A DNA stretch of 54,688 nt, from assembly GCF_014196505.1 (NCBI RefSeq), contig NZ_JACIDW010000023.1, forward strand, positions 1 to 54,688, written 5' to 3'. Position 1 is the stretch's first letter. Every line of letters begins with the position of its first letter. Under the pieces are notes generated by a model. The model made no database searches. It was not told the DNA's origin and worked only from the letters and a program-made list of their open reading frames with translations. Below are positions 1-8,209 of this stretch, piece after piece. Position numbers and translations under genes: made by a program. This DNA comes from Rhizobium metallidurans. Its GTDB lineage: Bacteria > Pseudomonadota > Alphaproteobacteria > Rhizobiales > Rhizobiaceae.

Positions 1-32
1 ACGGCTGAGAAGGTGACGATCCGACAACCAGC

Positions 33-60
33 TGCCGGGCGGGTGGCCACCCGCCCGGCA
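33..60. terminator. Perfect 28-bp GC-rich palindrome, probable terminator of the upstream gene
   Basis: Two perfectly complementary 14-base arms abut with no spacer (33-46 and 47-60); the folded RNA would use the central bases as its loop. It lies at the very left edge, just past where an upstream gene (in rhizobia often xdhB) would end. No clear U-tract follows, so the function as an intrinsic terminator is an inference. Confidence 0.5.
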
Positions 61-90
61 GAAACAACTATCTCATATTTTGATCATCCA

Positions 91-119
91 AGAAGATGCC
101 GGCAGCCGGATGAGGGGGC
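91..119. repeat. Partial copy of the palindromic intergenic repeat
   Basis: The stretch beginning agaagatgccggcag and ending ggatgaggggg repeats the right arm of the larger element at 206-333 in the same orientation. It looks like a half element left from a mosaic repeat. Confidence 0.6.
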
Positions 120-205
120 GCGGCTGGCGCGACCTCGCCGGTTCGCCATAATCCGATGCGATCGTTCTATCGGAGGCCCGCCGTCGACCTCACCTTCGAA
201 CCACA

Positions 206-333
206 CCCCCTCATCCGACCCTTCGGGCCACCTTCTCCCCGTTGGGGAGAAGAGGGAGCAAGAGGGGCACGATCGGCCGCCACAGGTCTCTTCTCCCCCA
301 CGGGGAGAAGATGCCGGCAGGCAGATGAGGGGG
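206..333. repeat. Rhizobial mosaic palindromic intergenic element (RIME-like)
   Basis: Outer arms ccccctcatccg (206-217) and its near complement at 322-333 enclose two internal hairpins of the form cttctcccc...ggggagaag at 232-251 and 290-310. Nested palindromes with CTTCTCCCC/GGGGAGAAG cores and CCCCTCATC ends are typical of abundant intergenic repeats of Rhizobiales. Together with the half copy at 91-119 this fills the 377 bases before xdhC; no gene is seen there. Confidence 0.7.
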
Positions 334-377
334 ACGCGGCGACCACTACGGTGGCCTTATGAACACGGCGCATCTCC

Positions 378-1196
378 ATGACCACGCTGCCCCAATTCCT
401 CGCCACCCACCCCGAAACCATCCTGATCGACATCACCGGCACGCAGGGTTCCACCCCGCGCGAAACCGGCACCTTCATGCTGGTCTCGGCCGACACCATC
501 TGGGGCACCATCGGCGGCGGGCAGTTCGAGTTCATGGCGATCGCCAACGCCCGCAAGCTTCTTCAGGGCGCCGACGGCCGCGAAACGATGGATATCCCGC
601 TCGGGCCGGAGATCGGCCAGTGCTGCGGCGGACGCACGCGGTTGCGGTTTCGCGAGGTGACGGATGCCGTCATCCGCGAACTTGAGGAGCGGAGCAGCGA
701 CGAGGCCGCGCGGCGGCCGGAGGTGTGGCTGTTCGGCGCCGGCCATGTCGGCCGCGCGCTCGCCGTCGCACTGTCGCCGCTGCCGCTCGACGTGACCGTG
801 ATCGAGACCCGGGAAGAGGAACTCGCGCATCTGCCCGAGGGCATCACCGCCCGGCTCGTCGCCATGCCCGAAGCGCTGGTGCAGGAGATGCGCGAGGGCG
901 CCGCCGTCGTCATTCTCACCCACGATCACGCGCTCGATTTCCTGATCGCCCGCGAGGCGCTCGCCCGCACCGATCTCGCCTATACCGGCATGATCGGCTC
1001 GGCCACCAAGCGCGCCACCTTCGCGAGCTGGCTGCAGCGCGAGGCGGGCGGCGACAAGGCGTGGATGGAGCGGCTGACGTTGCCGATCGGCGGCCATGCG
1101 GTGCGCGACAAGCGGCCGGAGATGATCGCCGCCATGACGACGGCCGAAATCCTGACCGCGCTTGCCGTCTACGGCGCCCGCGCATCCTCGCGATAG
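378..1196 (+). CDS. xdhC: Xanthine dehydrogenase accessory protein XdhC
   Basis: 272 residues. XdhC binds molybdenum cofactor, promotes its sulfuration and hands it to xanthine dehydrogenase, the enzyme oxidising hypoxanthine and xanthine to urate in the cytosol. The N-terminal XdhC/CoxI domain shows GTQGSTPRETG followed by GTIGGGQFE, and a Rossmann-type domain follows with FGAGHVGRALAVAL and IGSATKRATF. The length is normal. The catalytic subunits xdhA and xdhB are expected just left of the window. The ATG at 378 lacks a strong Shine-Dalgarno site. The last 28 bases overlap the convergent DUF1127 gene. Confidence 0.93.
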   Translation: MTTLPQFLATHPETILIDITGTQGSTPRETGTFMLVSADTIWGTIGGGQFEFMAIANARKLLQGADGRETMDIPLGPEIGQCCGGRTRLRFREVTDAVIRELEERSSDEAARRPEVWLFGAGHVGRALAVALSPLPLDVTVIETREEELAHLPEGITARLVAMPEALVQEMREGAAVVILTHDHALDFLIAREALARTDLAYTGMIGSATKRATFASWLQREAGGDKAWMERLTLPIGGHAVRDKRPEMIAAMTTAEILTALAVYGARASSR

Positions 1197-1396
1197 GGCT
1201 CGCGGCCATCCATGAAGCCGAGGTCGCGCTTGACGCGATCCGGCATGCCCTCGAGATCCAGCCGGTCGGGCCGCGCAAGACGAACGGCAAGCGCTCTCAA
1301 CAGAGCCGCCAGCCACTCGAAAGCGCTCGTGTGGGTCGATCTGGAGCGCTGCTTGCTAAGCTGTCCGACGGTCTGTTCGCGCGTTGCGCAAGTCAT
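1169..1396 (-). CDS. Small DUF1127 (YjiS-like) protein
   Basis: 75 residues. The C-terminal half carries the DUF1127 signature LxGMPDRVKRDLGF, preceded by a hydrophobic, basic helix (EWLAALLRALAVRLARP). Such small arginine-rich proteins are numerous in Rhizobiaceae and have been tied to RNA turnover and to phosphate and carbon metabolism; the specific role here is unknown. The start at 1396 is chosen because gaggtgat stands just upstream; a longer frame begins at 1468. It is transcribed away from the LysR gene and overlaps xdhC tail to tail. Confidence 0.8.
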   Translation of the reverse strand: MTCATREQTVGQLSKQRSRSTHTSAFEWLAALLRALAVRLARPDRLDLEGMPDRVKRDLGFMDGREPYREDARAP

Positions 1397-1497
1397 GACA
1401 TCACCTCGATAATTTGATCCCGTGACTTGCAGATTGCGTCGATTAATGCTGAAATTCCAATCGAACAAACGTCTGCATGCATAAAGAGAACTTATCC

Positions 1498-2403
1498 ATG
1501 AAGCTGTCCAGGCAGGTTCCGCTGAATGCGCTGCGCGTCTTCGAGGCCGTGGCGAGGCTCGGCAGCTTCACCAAGGCCGGCGAGGAGCTCGGCATGACGC
1601 AGACGGCGGTCAGCTATCAGGTGAAACTGTTGGAAGAGAATATCGGCGAGCCGCTGTTTTTGCGCCGTCCGCGCCAGATCAGCCTCACCGATACCGGCGA
1701 ACGGGTGCTGCCGAAGGTGTCGGACGCCTTCGTGCTCCTGAACGAGGCGATGGCCGAAGCGCGCGGCGAGATCGAATCGACGCTTCTGATCAACACCATC
1801 GCCACCTTCGCCTCGCACTGGCTGGCGCGGCGCCTGGGCGCCTTCCAGCTCAGGCATCCGTCGATCGCCGTGCGGCTGTCGGCTTCGGATACGCTGATCG
1901 ACTTCACCCGCGAGCCCGTCGATGTCGCCATCCGCTCCGGCGCCGGCAACTGGCGCGGGCTGATGTCGGACAAGCTCATCCAGGCGGATTTCAGCCCGAT
2001 GCTGAGCCCGAAGCTCGCCGAGAGCGTCGGCGGCATTCACAAGCCCGAGGATCTGATGAAACTGCCGATCATCAGCCCCACCGACCCCTGGTGGCGGATC
2101 TGGTTCACGGCATCGGGCCTGAGCGATCTTGGCCTGGAATCGCGCCCGCGCAGCCAGTACGGCGCGCAGAGCTTCGAGGCGAGCGCGGCGATGGCCGGCC
2201 AGGGCGTCGCCATCCTGACGCCCGCCTTCTACGGCGACGAGATCGCCCAGGGGCGCCTCTACCAGCCCTTCGAGATGACCTGCCGCGATCATCGCAGCTA
2301 CTGGCTGGTCTATGCCGAAAACCGCCGCAACGTCCCGAAGATCAAGGCCTTCCGCAACTGGATCCTGGAGGAAATCGCCCGCGACAGGGAAAGCGCTCAG
2401 TAG
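1498..2403 (+). CDS. LysR-family transcriptional regulator, GcvA-like
   Basis: 301 residues from the ATG at 1498, which has aaagaga at fair spacing; an ATG seven codons earlier (1477) lacks a ribosome site. The N-terminal winged helix-turn-helix reads LNALRVFEAVARLGSFTKAG, then MTQTAVSYQVKLLEE, typical of the GcvA subgroup. The substrate-binding domain follows (residues about 90-295). It is divergent from the DUF1127 gene and close to xdhC, so regulation of purine catabolism is possible but not shown. The effector cannot be inferred. The stop overlaps the convergent exported protein by a few bases. Confidence 0.88.
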   Translation: MKLSRQVPLNALRVFEAVARLGSFTKAGEELGMTQTAVSYQVKLLEENIGEPLFLRRPRQISLTDTGERVLPKVSDAFVLLNEAMAEARGEIESTLLINTIATFASHWLARRLGAFQLRHPSIAVRLSASDTLIDFTREPVDVAIRSGAGNWRGLMSDKLIQADFSPMLSPKLAESVGGIHKPEDLMKLPIISPTDPWWRIWFTASGLSDLGLESRPRSQYGAQSFEASAAMAGQGVAILTPAFYGDEIAQGRLYQPFEMTCRDHRSYWLVYAENRRNVPKIKAFRNWILEEIARDRESAQ

Positions 2404-2744
2404 CCCATTTCGGGCGCGTAGAAGCAGCGCGGCGTATCCTCGTTGGGAAACAGGCAGAGATGATATTCGCCGTCACCCGATTTCATCGCGCGCCCCATCG
2501 GCAGCAGGAAGACATGGGCGCGGGTGACGAGCCGATGGTCACCCGGCAGAAGCGTCACCCGATAGCCGTTCGGCGTGATCGTGACGCTCTTCGGCGGGAT
2601 CATCTGGCAATCACCCGTCTCGTTGTCGCCGTTGCAGCAATAGGGCTCGTAGCTCCACCCGGAAGGCGCGTCATGGGCCACGGCACGCGAGACCGGGACA
2701 CAGGACGCGAAGGCAATCATCACAACCACAAGAATACTGCGCAT
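2397..2744 (-). CDS. Small exported protein of unknown function
   Basis: 115 residues. A signal peptide is clear: MRSILVVVMIAFASCVPVS with probable cleavage near AVAHD. The mature part has four or more cysteines (YCCNGDNETGDCQ, HLCLF, PRCFY), suggesting a disulfide-stabilised periplasmic protein; I do not recognise a named domain. The start at 2744 is preferred because ggagaag lies about eight bases upstream; an ATG six bases earlier is too close to that site. Proteins of this form are common beside unrelated genes in rhizobia. Upstream (2745-2968) no gene is visible. Confidence 0.7.
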   Translation of the reverse strand: MRSILVVVMIAFASCVPVSRAVAHDAPSGWSYEPYCCNGDNETGDCQMIPPKSVTITPNGYRVTLLPGDHRLVTRAHVFLLPMGRAMKSGDGEYHLCLFPNEDTPRCFYAPEMGY

Positions 2745-2968
2745 CGGCATCTTCTCCGTCGATGAATGCGCCGCCGCGCCGATGCGGTTTCCACTCGTCC
2801 CGGCGGCCTTGAATAAAACTGTAATCAAGTCCCGCCATGTCAATGGCGGGCGGCCTGGCGGGATGGGAAGGCCGAAGGTCGGCGGCGCGCGCGCCCTGCG
2901 ATGCAGCGAAATATTTGCGCCCGAACCCGATATTATGTAAATTTACGTAAAACAATGAAAGCGCCCTG

Positions 2969-3310
2969 ATGCAGACCATTCGCTCGATCAACCTGCAGAA
3001 AAATCTCGGCGACGTCTTGAGAACGGCCGATGTGGAAACGGTTCTGGTCACCAACAGGGATCAGCCGCGCGCCGTCGTCATGTCGGCGGAGGAGTTCATC
3101 CGGCTGAAGACGGCGGCCGGCGAGCCGGTGCCGAACGAGGTGCGCAAATCCAGCCCGACGCTGCATCGCCGGATCGCCGACCCGCTGGGCTACGACACAC
3201 GCGATCCCGGCTACGTCGAACAGACGGCGAGCGACGCCCTTGACGGACAGCATGCCGACGAGATCGCCCGAGAAATCGACAAGGCGATGCGCCGATGGAG
3301 ACTGCGCTGA
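2969..3310 (+). CDS. Phd/YefM-type antitoxin
   Basis: 113 residues. The N-terminal Phd/YefM fold is recognisable: SINLQKNLGDVLRTAD, then VLVTNRDQPRAVVMSAEEF, the DNA-binding and dimerisation part of antitoxins that neutralise the partner toxin and repress their own promoter. The C-terminal 60 residues, charged and probably disordered alone, would bind the toxin. It overlaps the following PIN-like gene, the normal antitoxin-first order. The AT-rich stretch at 2925-2955 (tattatgtaaatttacgtaaaac), containing the palindrome gtaaatttac, probably holds promoter and operator. Confidence 0.82.
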   Translation: MQTIRSINLQKNLGDVLRTADVETVLVTNRDQPRAVVMSAEEFIRLKTAAGEPVPNEVRKSSPTLHRRIADPLGYDTRDPGYVEQTASDALDGQHADEIAREIDKAMRRWRLR

Positions 3311-3948
3311 TGGACGGGGACCTCGCGCGCGCGCCTCGCCTGCTCATCCCCGATACGTCGCCCCTCTCCCTGCTGTCGATGGCCGGCCGCGATGCGCTGG
3401 ATTATCTGTTCGTACCGCGGATCGAGGTCTGGATCACGGATATGGTGGCGATCGAGGCAACGCGCGATCCCGATCCTGACGACGACCCCCGTACCGAACA
3501 ACGAAAGCTGCTCGCCGCGTGGTTTGGAGACAACCGCCACCGGGTCAAGGTCATGGAGACCGCCGTCGGCCGCGAATACGAAAAGGCCATGACGAACTGG
3601 CGCATGGGAGGCGGCACTCCGGACCTGAAACCCAGCTGGACGGGACGCGGCGACTACAGCCTTCTCGACGTTCTCGCGGCCGCCGAAACCGTTGTCGAAG
3701 ACAGCGAGACCGTCGTCCTGCTGGTCGATGACCGCAGGGCGCGGGCGGCGCTGAGACAGACCGAAAACCTCAATCTGGACATTCTCTCGACCAGATCTTT
3801 CATCGCCATGCTGGAAACCGAGTTCGGTGTCGAGAACGCGACCGATATCTGGACGATCATCGAGATCGCAGCCGGCGTGAACGAGCAAGGAAAGTCGAAA
3901 GTGCCCGATCCGCTGCCCGAAGACCCGCTCTACGTAAGAAAGCCATGA
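3295..3948 (+). CDS. PIN-like toxin, partner of the Phd antitoxin
   Basis: 217 residues (or 212 from the ATG at 3310, which shares one base with the antitoxin stop in TGATG). PIN-domain toxins are metal-dependent ribonucleases that cleave tRNA, rRNA or mRNA. Visible elements are LLIPDTSPLSLL near the start (first acidic residue), an acidic middle (EATRDPDPDDDP) and VVLLVDDRRARAAL in the last third. It is longer than standard VapC (about 130 residues), so it belongs to a larger PIN-like group. Pairing with Phd makes a toxin role likely; the exact RNA target cannot be read. Confidence 0.75.
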   Translation: METALMDGDLARAPRLLIPDTSPLSLLSMAGRDALDYLFVPRIEVWITDMVAIEATRDPDPDDDPRTEQRKLLAAWFGDNRHRVKVMETAVGREYEKAMTNWRMGGGTPDLKPSWTGRGDYSLLDVLAAAETVVEDSETVVLLVDDRRARAALRQTENLNLDILSTRSFIAMLETEFGVENATDIWTIIEIAAGVNEQGKSKVPDPLPEDPLYVRKP

Positions 3949-4046
3949 TTTCCGCGCCGACAACGTGGCGGTGTCTCCTAATCCCCCTTTTCTCCCGGCC
4001 CAACATTCTGCACACTGCTGAATCGGAGAGAGCACAGGGGAACTGA

Positions 4047-5291
4047 ATGTATGAATACGCCATAGCGTGGGAATGGCTGGCCTTCGCGGCCCGCTGGTTC
4101 CACGTCATCACCGCGATTGCCTGGATCGGCTCGTCCTTCTATTTCATCGCGCTCGATCTCGGCCTGGTGAAGCGCCCGCATCTTCCCGTCGGCGCTTATG
4201 GCGAGGAGTGGCAGGTGCATGGCGGCGGCTTCTACCACATCCAGAAATATCTGGTGGCGCCGGCGCAGATGCCCGAGCACCTGACATGGTTCAAGTACGA
4301 GAGCTATTTCACCTGGCTTTCCGGCTTCCTGATGCTCGCCATCGTCTATTACGGCGGCGCCGATCTGTTCCTGATCGATCGCGATGTTCTCGATATCAGC
4401 GCGCCCGTCGCCATCGCCATCTCGCTCGCCTCGCTGGCCGGCGGCTGGCTCGTCTACGACCTGCTCTGCAAGTCGCCGATCGGCAAGAACACCTGGGGCC
4501 TCATGCTGGTGCTCTATGCCGTCCTGGTGTTCATGGCCTGGGGCTATACGCAGCTCTTCACCGGCCGCGCCGCCTTCCTGCATCTTGGTGTGTTTACCGC
4601 CACCATCATGTCGGCCAACGTCTTCATGATCATCATCCCCAACCAGAAGATCGTCGTCGCCGACCTGATCGCCGGCCGCACGCCGGATGCGAAATATGGC
4701 GCCATCGCCAAGCAGCGCTCGCTGCACAACAACTACCTGACCCTACCCGTCATCTTCTTCATGCTGTCGAACCACTATCCGTTGGCCTTCGCCACGGCCT
4801 ATAACTGGGTGATCGCGGCGCTGGTCTTCCTGATGGGCGTCACCATCCGCCACTGGTTCAACACCACGCATGCGCGCAAGGGCCGCCCCACCTGGACCTG
4901 GCTTGCCACCGTCATCCTGTTCATCCTGATCATGTGGCTTTCCACCGTTCCCAAGGTGCTGACCGGCGAGAAGGACGCGGCCGCCAGGCCGGTCGCTCCG
5001 GCCTTCCAGCAATTCGCCGGCGATCCGCGCTTCCCCGCCGTCAAGCAGCTGATCGGCACCCGCTGTTCCATGTGCCATACCGCCACGCCCGTCTATGAAG
5101 GGCTGGCGCGGCCGCCGAAGAACGTCATCCTCGAAAACGACGCCGAGATCGCCGCCCGGGCCCGCGACATCTACATCCAGGCCGGCCGCAGCCACGCCAT
5201 GCCGCCGGGCAACGTCACCGCTATCACGCCGGACGAGCGCAAGCTCCTCGTCGCCTGGTTCGAGAGCGCTGTCCAGGGCAAGCGCGAATGA
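4047..5291 (+). CDS. puuD: Membrane urate oxidase PuuD with C-terminal cytochrome c
   Basis: 414 residues. PuuD oxidises urate to 5-hydroxyisourate and passes electrons to the respiratory chain, replacing the soluble oxygen-dependent uricase. The first ~310 residues form the multi-helix membrane domain (segments such as WFHVITAIAWIGSSFYFIAL and TWTWLATVILFILIMWL). The C-terminal cytochrome domain has heme motif CSMCH at 340-344 and probable distal ligand Met385 in SHAMPPGN. Length matches the family. The start has aggggaac upstream. It follows the Phd/PIN module and overlaps the next gene by ATGA, suggesting coupled translation. Confidence 0.93.
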   Translation: MYEYAIAWEWLAFAARWFHVITAIAWIGSSFYFIALDLGLVKRPHLPVGAYGEEWQVHGGGFYHIQKYLVAPAQMPEHLTWFKYESYFTWLSGFLMLAIVYYGGADLFLIDRDVLDISAPVAIAISLASLAGGWLVYDLLCKSPIGKNTWGLMLVLYAVLVFMAWGYTQLFTGRAAFLHLGVFTATIMSANVFMIIIPNQKIVVADLIAGRTPDAKYGAIAKQRSLHNNYLTLPVIFFMLSNHYPLAFATAYNWVIAALVFLMGVTIRHWFNTTHARKGRPTWTWLATVILFILIMWLSTVPKVLTGEKDAAARPVAPAFQQFAGDPRFPAVKQLIGTRCSMCHTATPVYEGLARPPKNVILENDAEIAARARDIYIQAGRSHAMPPGNVTAITPDERKLLVAWFESAVQGKRE

Positions 5292-5779
5292 CGAGAGGCC
5301 TCCGCCCCCTGCTTCTGGCCAGCCTTCTCGCCCTCCCGGGGCAGACGTGGACGGAAGCCGTGGCGGAGGAGGCCATCGCCAAACAGGAGGACGTGAGGAC
5401 GACGGGTACCGTGCCGAAAGATATCCCCGCCGATCAGCCGCCCGGTGCCCCCGCCGGCCTCTGGGGCGAGGTCAATGCGCTCGGCACCGGCCCCTTCTGG
5501 GCGCTCAGCATCCGCGAGAATCAGATTACCTTCAGCCGCGCCGGCAAGAACGACGTCATCACCGTCAATCCCGGTCCGACGGCGACGACTGAAAACAGCG
5601 CGACATGGACCATCAACCACGCGCCTTCGCGCTATACGCTGACGCTGACCAGGCAGGCCTGCGTCGACGGCGCATCCGCGAAGCGTTACGATCTCGCGGC
5701 AAAGCTGGTATTTCAGGGAAGGACATTATACGGCTGCGCCGCGTCGGTGGCGGCCATCCCCGCCAAGCCGGCGCCCTGA
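5288..5779 (+). CDS. Exported COG3650-like protein coupled to puuD
   Basis: 163 residues. A signal peptide (LRPLLLASLLALPGQTWTEAVAEE) precedes a domain containing GTGPFWALSIRENQITFS and later ACVDGASAKRYDLAAKL...GRTLYGCA, resembling the GTEPFW...CxDGMSD...GCA pattern of COG3650 periplasmic or lipoprotein-type proteins. The two cysteines probably form a disulfide. The ATG overlaps the puuD stop (ATGA), so it is made with the membrane urate oxidase; a role in its assembly or in the periplasm is a guess from position only. Confidence 0.72.
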   Translation: MTRGLRPLLLASLLALPGQTWTEAVAEEAIAKQEDVRTTGTVPKDIPADQPPGAPAGLWGEVNALGTGPFWALSIRENQITFSRAGKNDVITVNPGPTATTENSATWTINHAPSRYTLTLTRQACVDGASAKRYDLAAKLVFQGRTLYGCAASVAAIPAKPAP

Positions 5780-5822
5780 GCCCACTCTGACCACGACACG
5801 CAATCGATAGAGGCGAACGCCC

Positions 5823-7133
5823 ATGACCCAGACCCTTCTCCGCGGCCGCCTGCTCTCCTTCGTCAGGGCACCCCGGAGCCTGACCGACAGCGAAAGCTAT
5901 CGCTACGAGACCGATGGCGGCCTGTTGATGGACAAGGGCCTGATCGTCGAAATCGGCCCCTATTCCGAGGTCAAGGCCAAGGCCGAGGCAGGCGTGGTCG
6001 AGATCGATCATCGTCCGCATCTGATCATGCCGGGGTTCATCGACATGCACCTGCACTTCCCGCAGATGCAGGTGATCGCCTCCTATGCCGCCAATCTTCT
6101 CGAATGGCTGAACACCTACACCTTCCCCGAGGAATGCCGCTTCGTCGAAAGCGCGCATGCTCAGCGCATTGCCACGCATTTCTACGACGAACTGATCCGC
6201 CACGGCACGACGACGGCGGTCGCCTATTGCTCCGTCCACAAGACCTCCGCCGACGCCTTCTTCGCGGAAGCCATGAGGCGCGACATGCGCATGGTCGGCG
6301 GCAAGGTGATGATGGACCGCAACGCCCCGCAGGGCCTGCTCGATACGCCTCGGATGGGCTATGACGAGACCCGAGAGATCATCGCCGACTGGCACGGCAA
6401 GGGCCGCAACCACGTCGCCATCACCCCGCGCTTCGCCATCACCTCGACCCCTGAGCAGATGGAAGCGACGCAGGCGCTCGCCCGCGAATTCCCCGACCTG
6501 CACATCCAGACGCATCTCTCCGAAAACCACGACGAGATCAAGTTCACCTGCGAGCTCTATCCTGAGGCGATCGACTACACCGATATCTACGCCCGCTACG
6601 GCCTGCTCGGCGACAAGACGCTGTTCGGCCACTGCATCCACCTGTCGGAGCGCGAGGCGGACGCGATGAGCGAGGCCGGCGCAATCGCCGTCCACTGCCC
6701 GACCTCCAACCTCTTCCTCGGCTCGGGCCTGTTCCCGCTGAAGGCGCTGATGCGCCGCGACAGGCCGGTCAGGATCGGCGTCGCCACCGATATCGGCGGC
6801 GGCTCGAGTTACTCGATGCTGCGCACCATGGACGAGGCCTACAAGATCCAGCAACTGCTCGCGGAGCGCCTGAACCCGCTGGAAAGCTACTACCTGATGA
6901 CGCTTGGCAACGCGCTCTCGCTCTCGCTCGCCGACCACATCGGCACGCTCGACAAAGGCACCGACGCAGACGTGGTCGTGCTCGACGCCGCCGCGACACC
7001 GGCCATGGCGCTGAAGATGGAAGTGGTGAAAACGCTTCCTGAAGAGCTCTTCCTGCTGCAGACCATGGGCGACGACCGCGCCATCGTCGAGACCTATGTG
7101 GCGGGCGCGGCGGCGAAGGGTGCCCTCCGGTGA
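5823..7133 (+). CDS. guaD: Guanine deaminase
   Basis: 436 residues. GuaD hydrolyses guanine to xanthine and ammonia, feeding xanthine dehydrogenase. Amidohydrolase metal and catalytic motifs are present in order: GFIDMHLHFPQ (His76, His78), HIQTHLSENHDE, FGHCIHLSE and VATDIGGGSSYSM. Length is typical. It follows puuD and the COG3650 gene in the same direction. The C-terminus is unusual in history: the last 50 or so bases are repeated at 8159-8209 beyond a two-gene toxin-like insert, and this copy now ends ALR-stop where the displaced copy ends AL-stop. Confidence 0.94.
   Translation: MTQTLLRGRLLSFVRAPRSLTDSESYRYETDGGLLMDKGLIVEIGPYSEVKAKAEAGVVEIDHRPHLIMPGFIDMHLHFPQMQVIASYAANLLEWLNTYTFPEECRFVESAHAQRIATHFYDELIRHGTTTAVAYCSVHKTSADAFFAEAMRRDMRMVGGKVMMDRNAPQGLLDTPRMGYDETREIIADWHGKGRNHVAITPRFAITSTPEQMEATQALAREFPDLHIQTHLSENHDEIKFTCELYPEAIDYTDIYARYGLLGDKTLFGHCIHLSEREADAMSEAGAIAVHCPTSNLFLGSGLFPLKALMRRDRPVRIGVATDIGGGSSYSMLRTMDEAYKIQQLLAERLNPLESYYLMTLGNALSLSLADHIGTLDKGTDADVVVLDAAATPAMALKMEVVKTLPEELFLLQTMGDDRAIVETYVAGAAAKGALR
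7080..7123 (+). repeat. Direct repeat, left copy (guaD 3' end)
   Basis: This 44-base stretch inside guaD matches 8159-8202 with two mismatches. Both copies read in the guaD frame. They bracket the two genes at 7171-8152 and look like the attachment or target duplication left by its insertion. Confidence 0.85.
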
Positions 7134-7170
7134 ACTTGAGACTTGCACGGCTGCCTGATAAAAAGGTCGG

Positions 7171-7527
7171 ATGGCTGATACGATCAAAAATCGAGCGATA
7201 TGGCGGGCGCTGACAACGATCAACGCGCCATTGCCGAGCCATATCGACGCCGACACGCTGACTGCGTGTCTCGCCCTATCAACGACCGATCCACGCTGGC
7301 GCCCGCATGTTCGCGCCTTCTTCCGGGAAGTCGGCGTCGAAGTCATCATGGACATGGTTGTCGAAGGCGCAATTACGTTCGATAGTCTCTCGAAAGCGAT
7401 TTCGTTCTGGGACGTCGATGAGGACTACGAGAATGCGCGATGGATCCGGGAGATGGCTGCCGACCCAGTGGCAGGAGCTGATGCGGCTGACGCTGAGAGC
7501 GATCGATTCCATTACGACGGACGATGA
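7171..7527 (+). CDS. Unrecognised protein, first gene of an AbiEii-like pair
   Basis: 118 residues, start supported by aaaaggtcgg just upstream. I do not recognise a family. It is mostly helical in appearance with a conserved-looking core PRWRPHVRAFFREVGVEVIM and an acidic tail EDYENARWIREM. The last ~95 bases overlap the following nucleotidyltransferase gene in another frame, and the residues encoded there look unstructured. By position, ahead of an AbiEii-type toxin, it may be the antitoxin or regulator; that is inference only. It lies inside the guaD-flanked insert. Confidence 0.6.
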   Translation: MADTIKNRAIWRALTTINAPLPSHIDADTLTACLALSTTDPRWRPHVRAFFREVGVEVIMDMVVEGAITFDSLSKAISFWDVDEDYENARWIREMAADPVAGADAADAESDRFHYDGR

Positions 7528-8152
7528 GCCCGCCCCCCGCTGGACGTTTGGCGGCGGAACGGCACTCGCCATCGATCTCGGCCATCGGTTCAGCTATGAT
7601 ATCGACGCATTTCTCGATTCCGCAAAACTGATCCAAAAGCTTGCTCCGGTTATAAATCCGGACACAAGGTCCATCTGCTGGAATGACGAGACGCTACGTC
7701 CCGACTACCAGTATCCGGGTCACTATTTGAAGCTCATCGTCAAGGGAATCGGTGAGATTGACTTCCTTGGTGCGTCACCGCTTCTACAACACGCCACGAT
7801 CCCGTTTGAGTTCGAGGGGCGCAGCATTATCCGCGAACGTCCCTGCGAAATCATCGCCAAGAAGATTTATCTGCGCGGCTCAACGTTCAAAGCCCGTGAC
7901 ATCTTCGACCTCGCTGGAACCTATATCGCCCTGTCAGACGAACTGGCTCAAGCATCGTCCTCGCCCTTTCTAACGCCAGACATTTACAGCCGCGTCCGCA
8001 TTCGCATTCAGGCCCGAATGAAAGCTTTCAAGGAAGAAATCGTCGAGGAGGTATATCCCACCGATTTCGGCCAAAGCTATATCGGCGACGCGTGCGAACG
8101 CGCCCTTGATGCGCTCGATTTCATGGAGCACGGACGTCAACCATCCGCTTGA
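7433..8152 (+). CDS. AbiEii/AbiGii-type nucleotidyltransferase toxin
   Basis: About 239 residues from the ATG at 7433; an in-frame start at 7481 is also possible. The nucleotidyltransferase core is clear: WTFGGGTALAIDLGHRFSYDIDAF, with the GG motif and paired Asp (DID), then a third strand IGEIDFLG. AbiEii-type enzymes transfer nucleotides to tRNA acceptor stems or other targets and act as type IV toxins or in phage abortive infection. KIYLRGSTFKARDIFDLA is the usual downstream helix-rich segment of the family. It overlaps the upstream gene, and both sit between two copies of the guaD terminus. Confidence 0.8.
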   Translation: MRDGSGRWLPTQWQELMRLTLRAIDSITTDDEPAPRWTFGGGTALAIDLGHRFSYDIDAFLDSAKLIQKLAPVINPDTRSICWNDETLRPDYQYPGHYLKLIVKGIGEIDFLGASPLLQHATIPFEFEGRSIIRERPCEIIAKKIYLRGSTFKARDIFDLAGTYIALSDELAQASSSPFLTPDIYSRVRIRIQARMKAFKEEIVEEVYPTDFGQSYIGDACERALDALDFMEHGRQPSA

Positions 8153-8158
8153 GATCAC

Positions 8159-8209
8159 GCCATCGTCGAGACCTATGTCGCGGGCGTGGCGGCGAAGGGT
8201 GCGCTTTAG
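8159..8209 (+). pseudogene. guaD': Displaced 3' end of guaD (right direct-repeat copy)
   Basis: These 17 codons read AIVETYVAGVAAKGAL then TAG, the same C-terminus as guaD at 7080-7133 (AIVETYVAGAAAKGALR). The first 44 bases differ from the left copy at two positions. This is most simply the original end of guaD, cut off when the AbiEii-like pair arrived carrying a replacement end. Its stop overlaps the stop of the convergent reductase gene, the arrangement that guaD would originally have had. Confidence 0.8.

Noticed and set aside
5780..5822. Purine riboswitch ahead of guaD
   Set aside because: Only 43 bases separate guaD from the preceding gene and no paired three-way structure can be formed.
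5613..7355. Long minus-strand frame opposite guaD
   Set aside because: guaD carries all amidohydrolase motifs on the plus strand; the opposite product is low-complexity.
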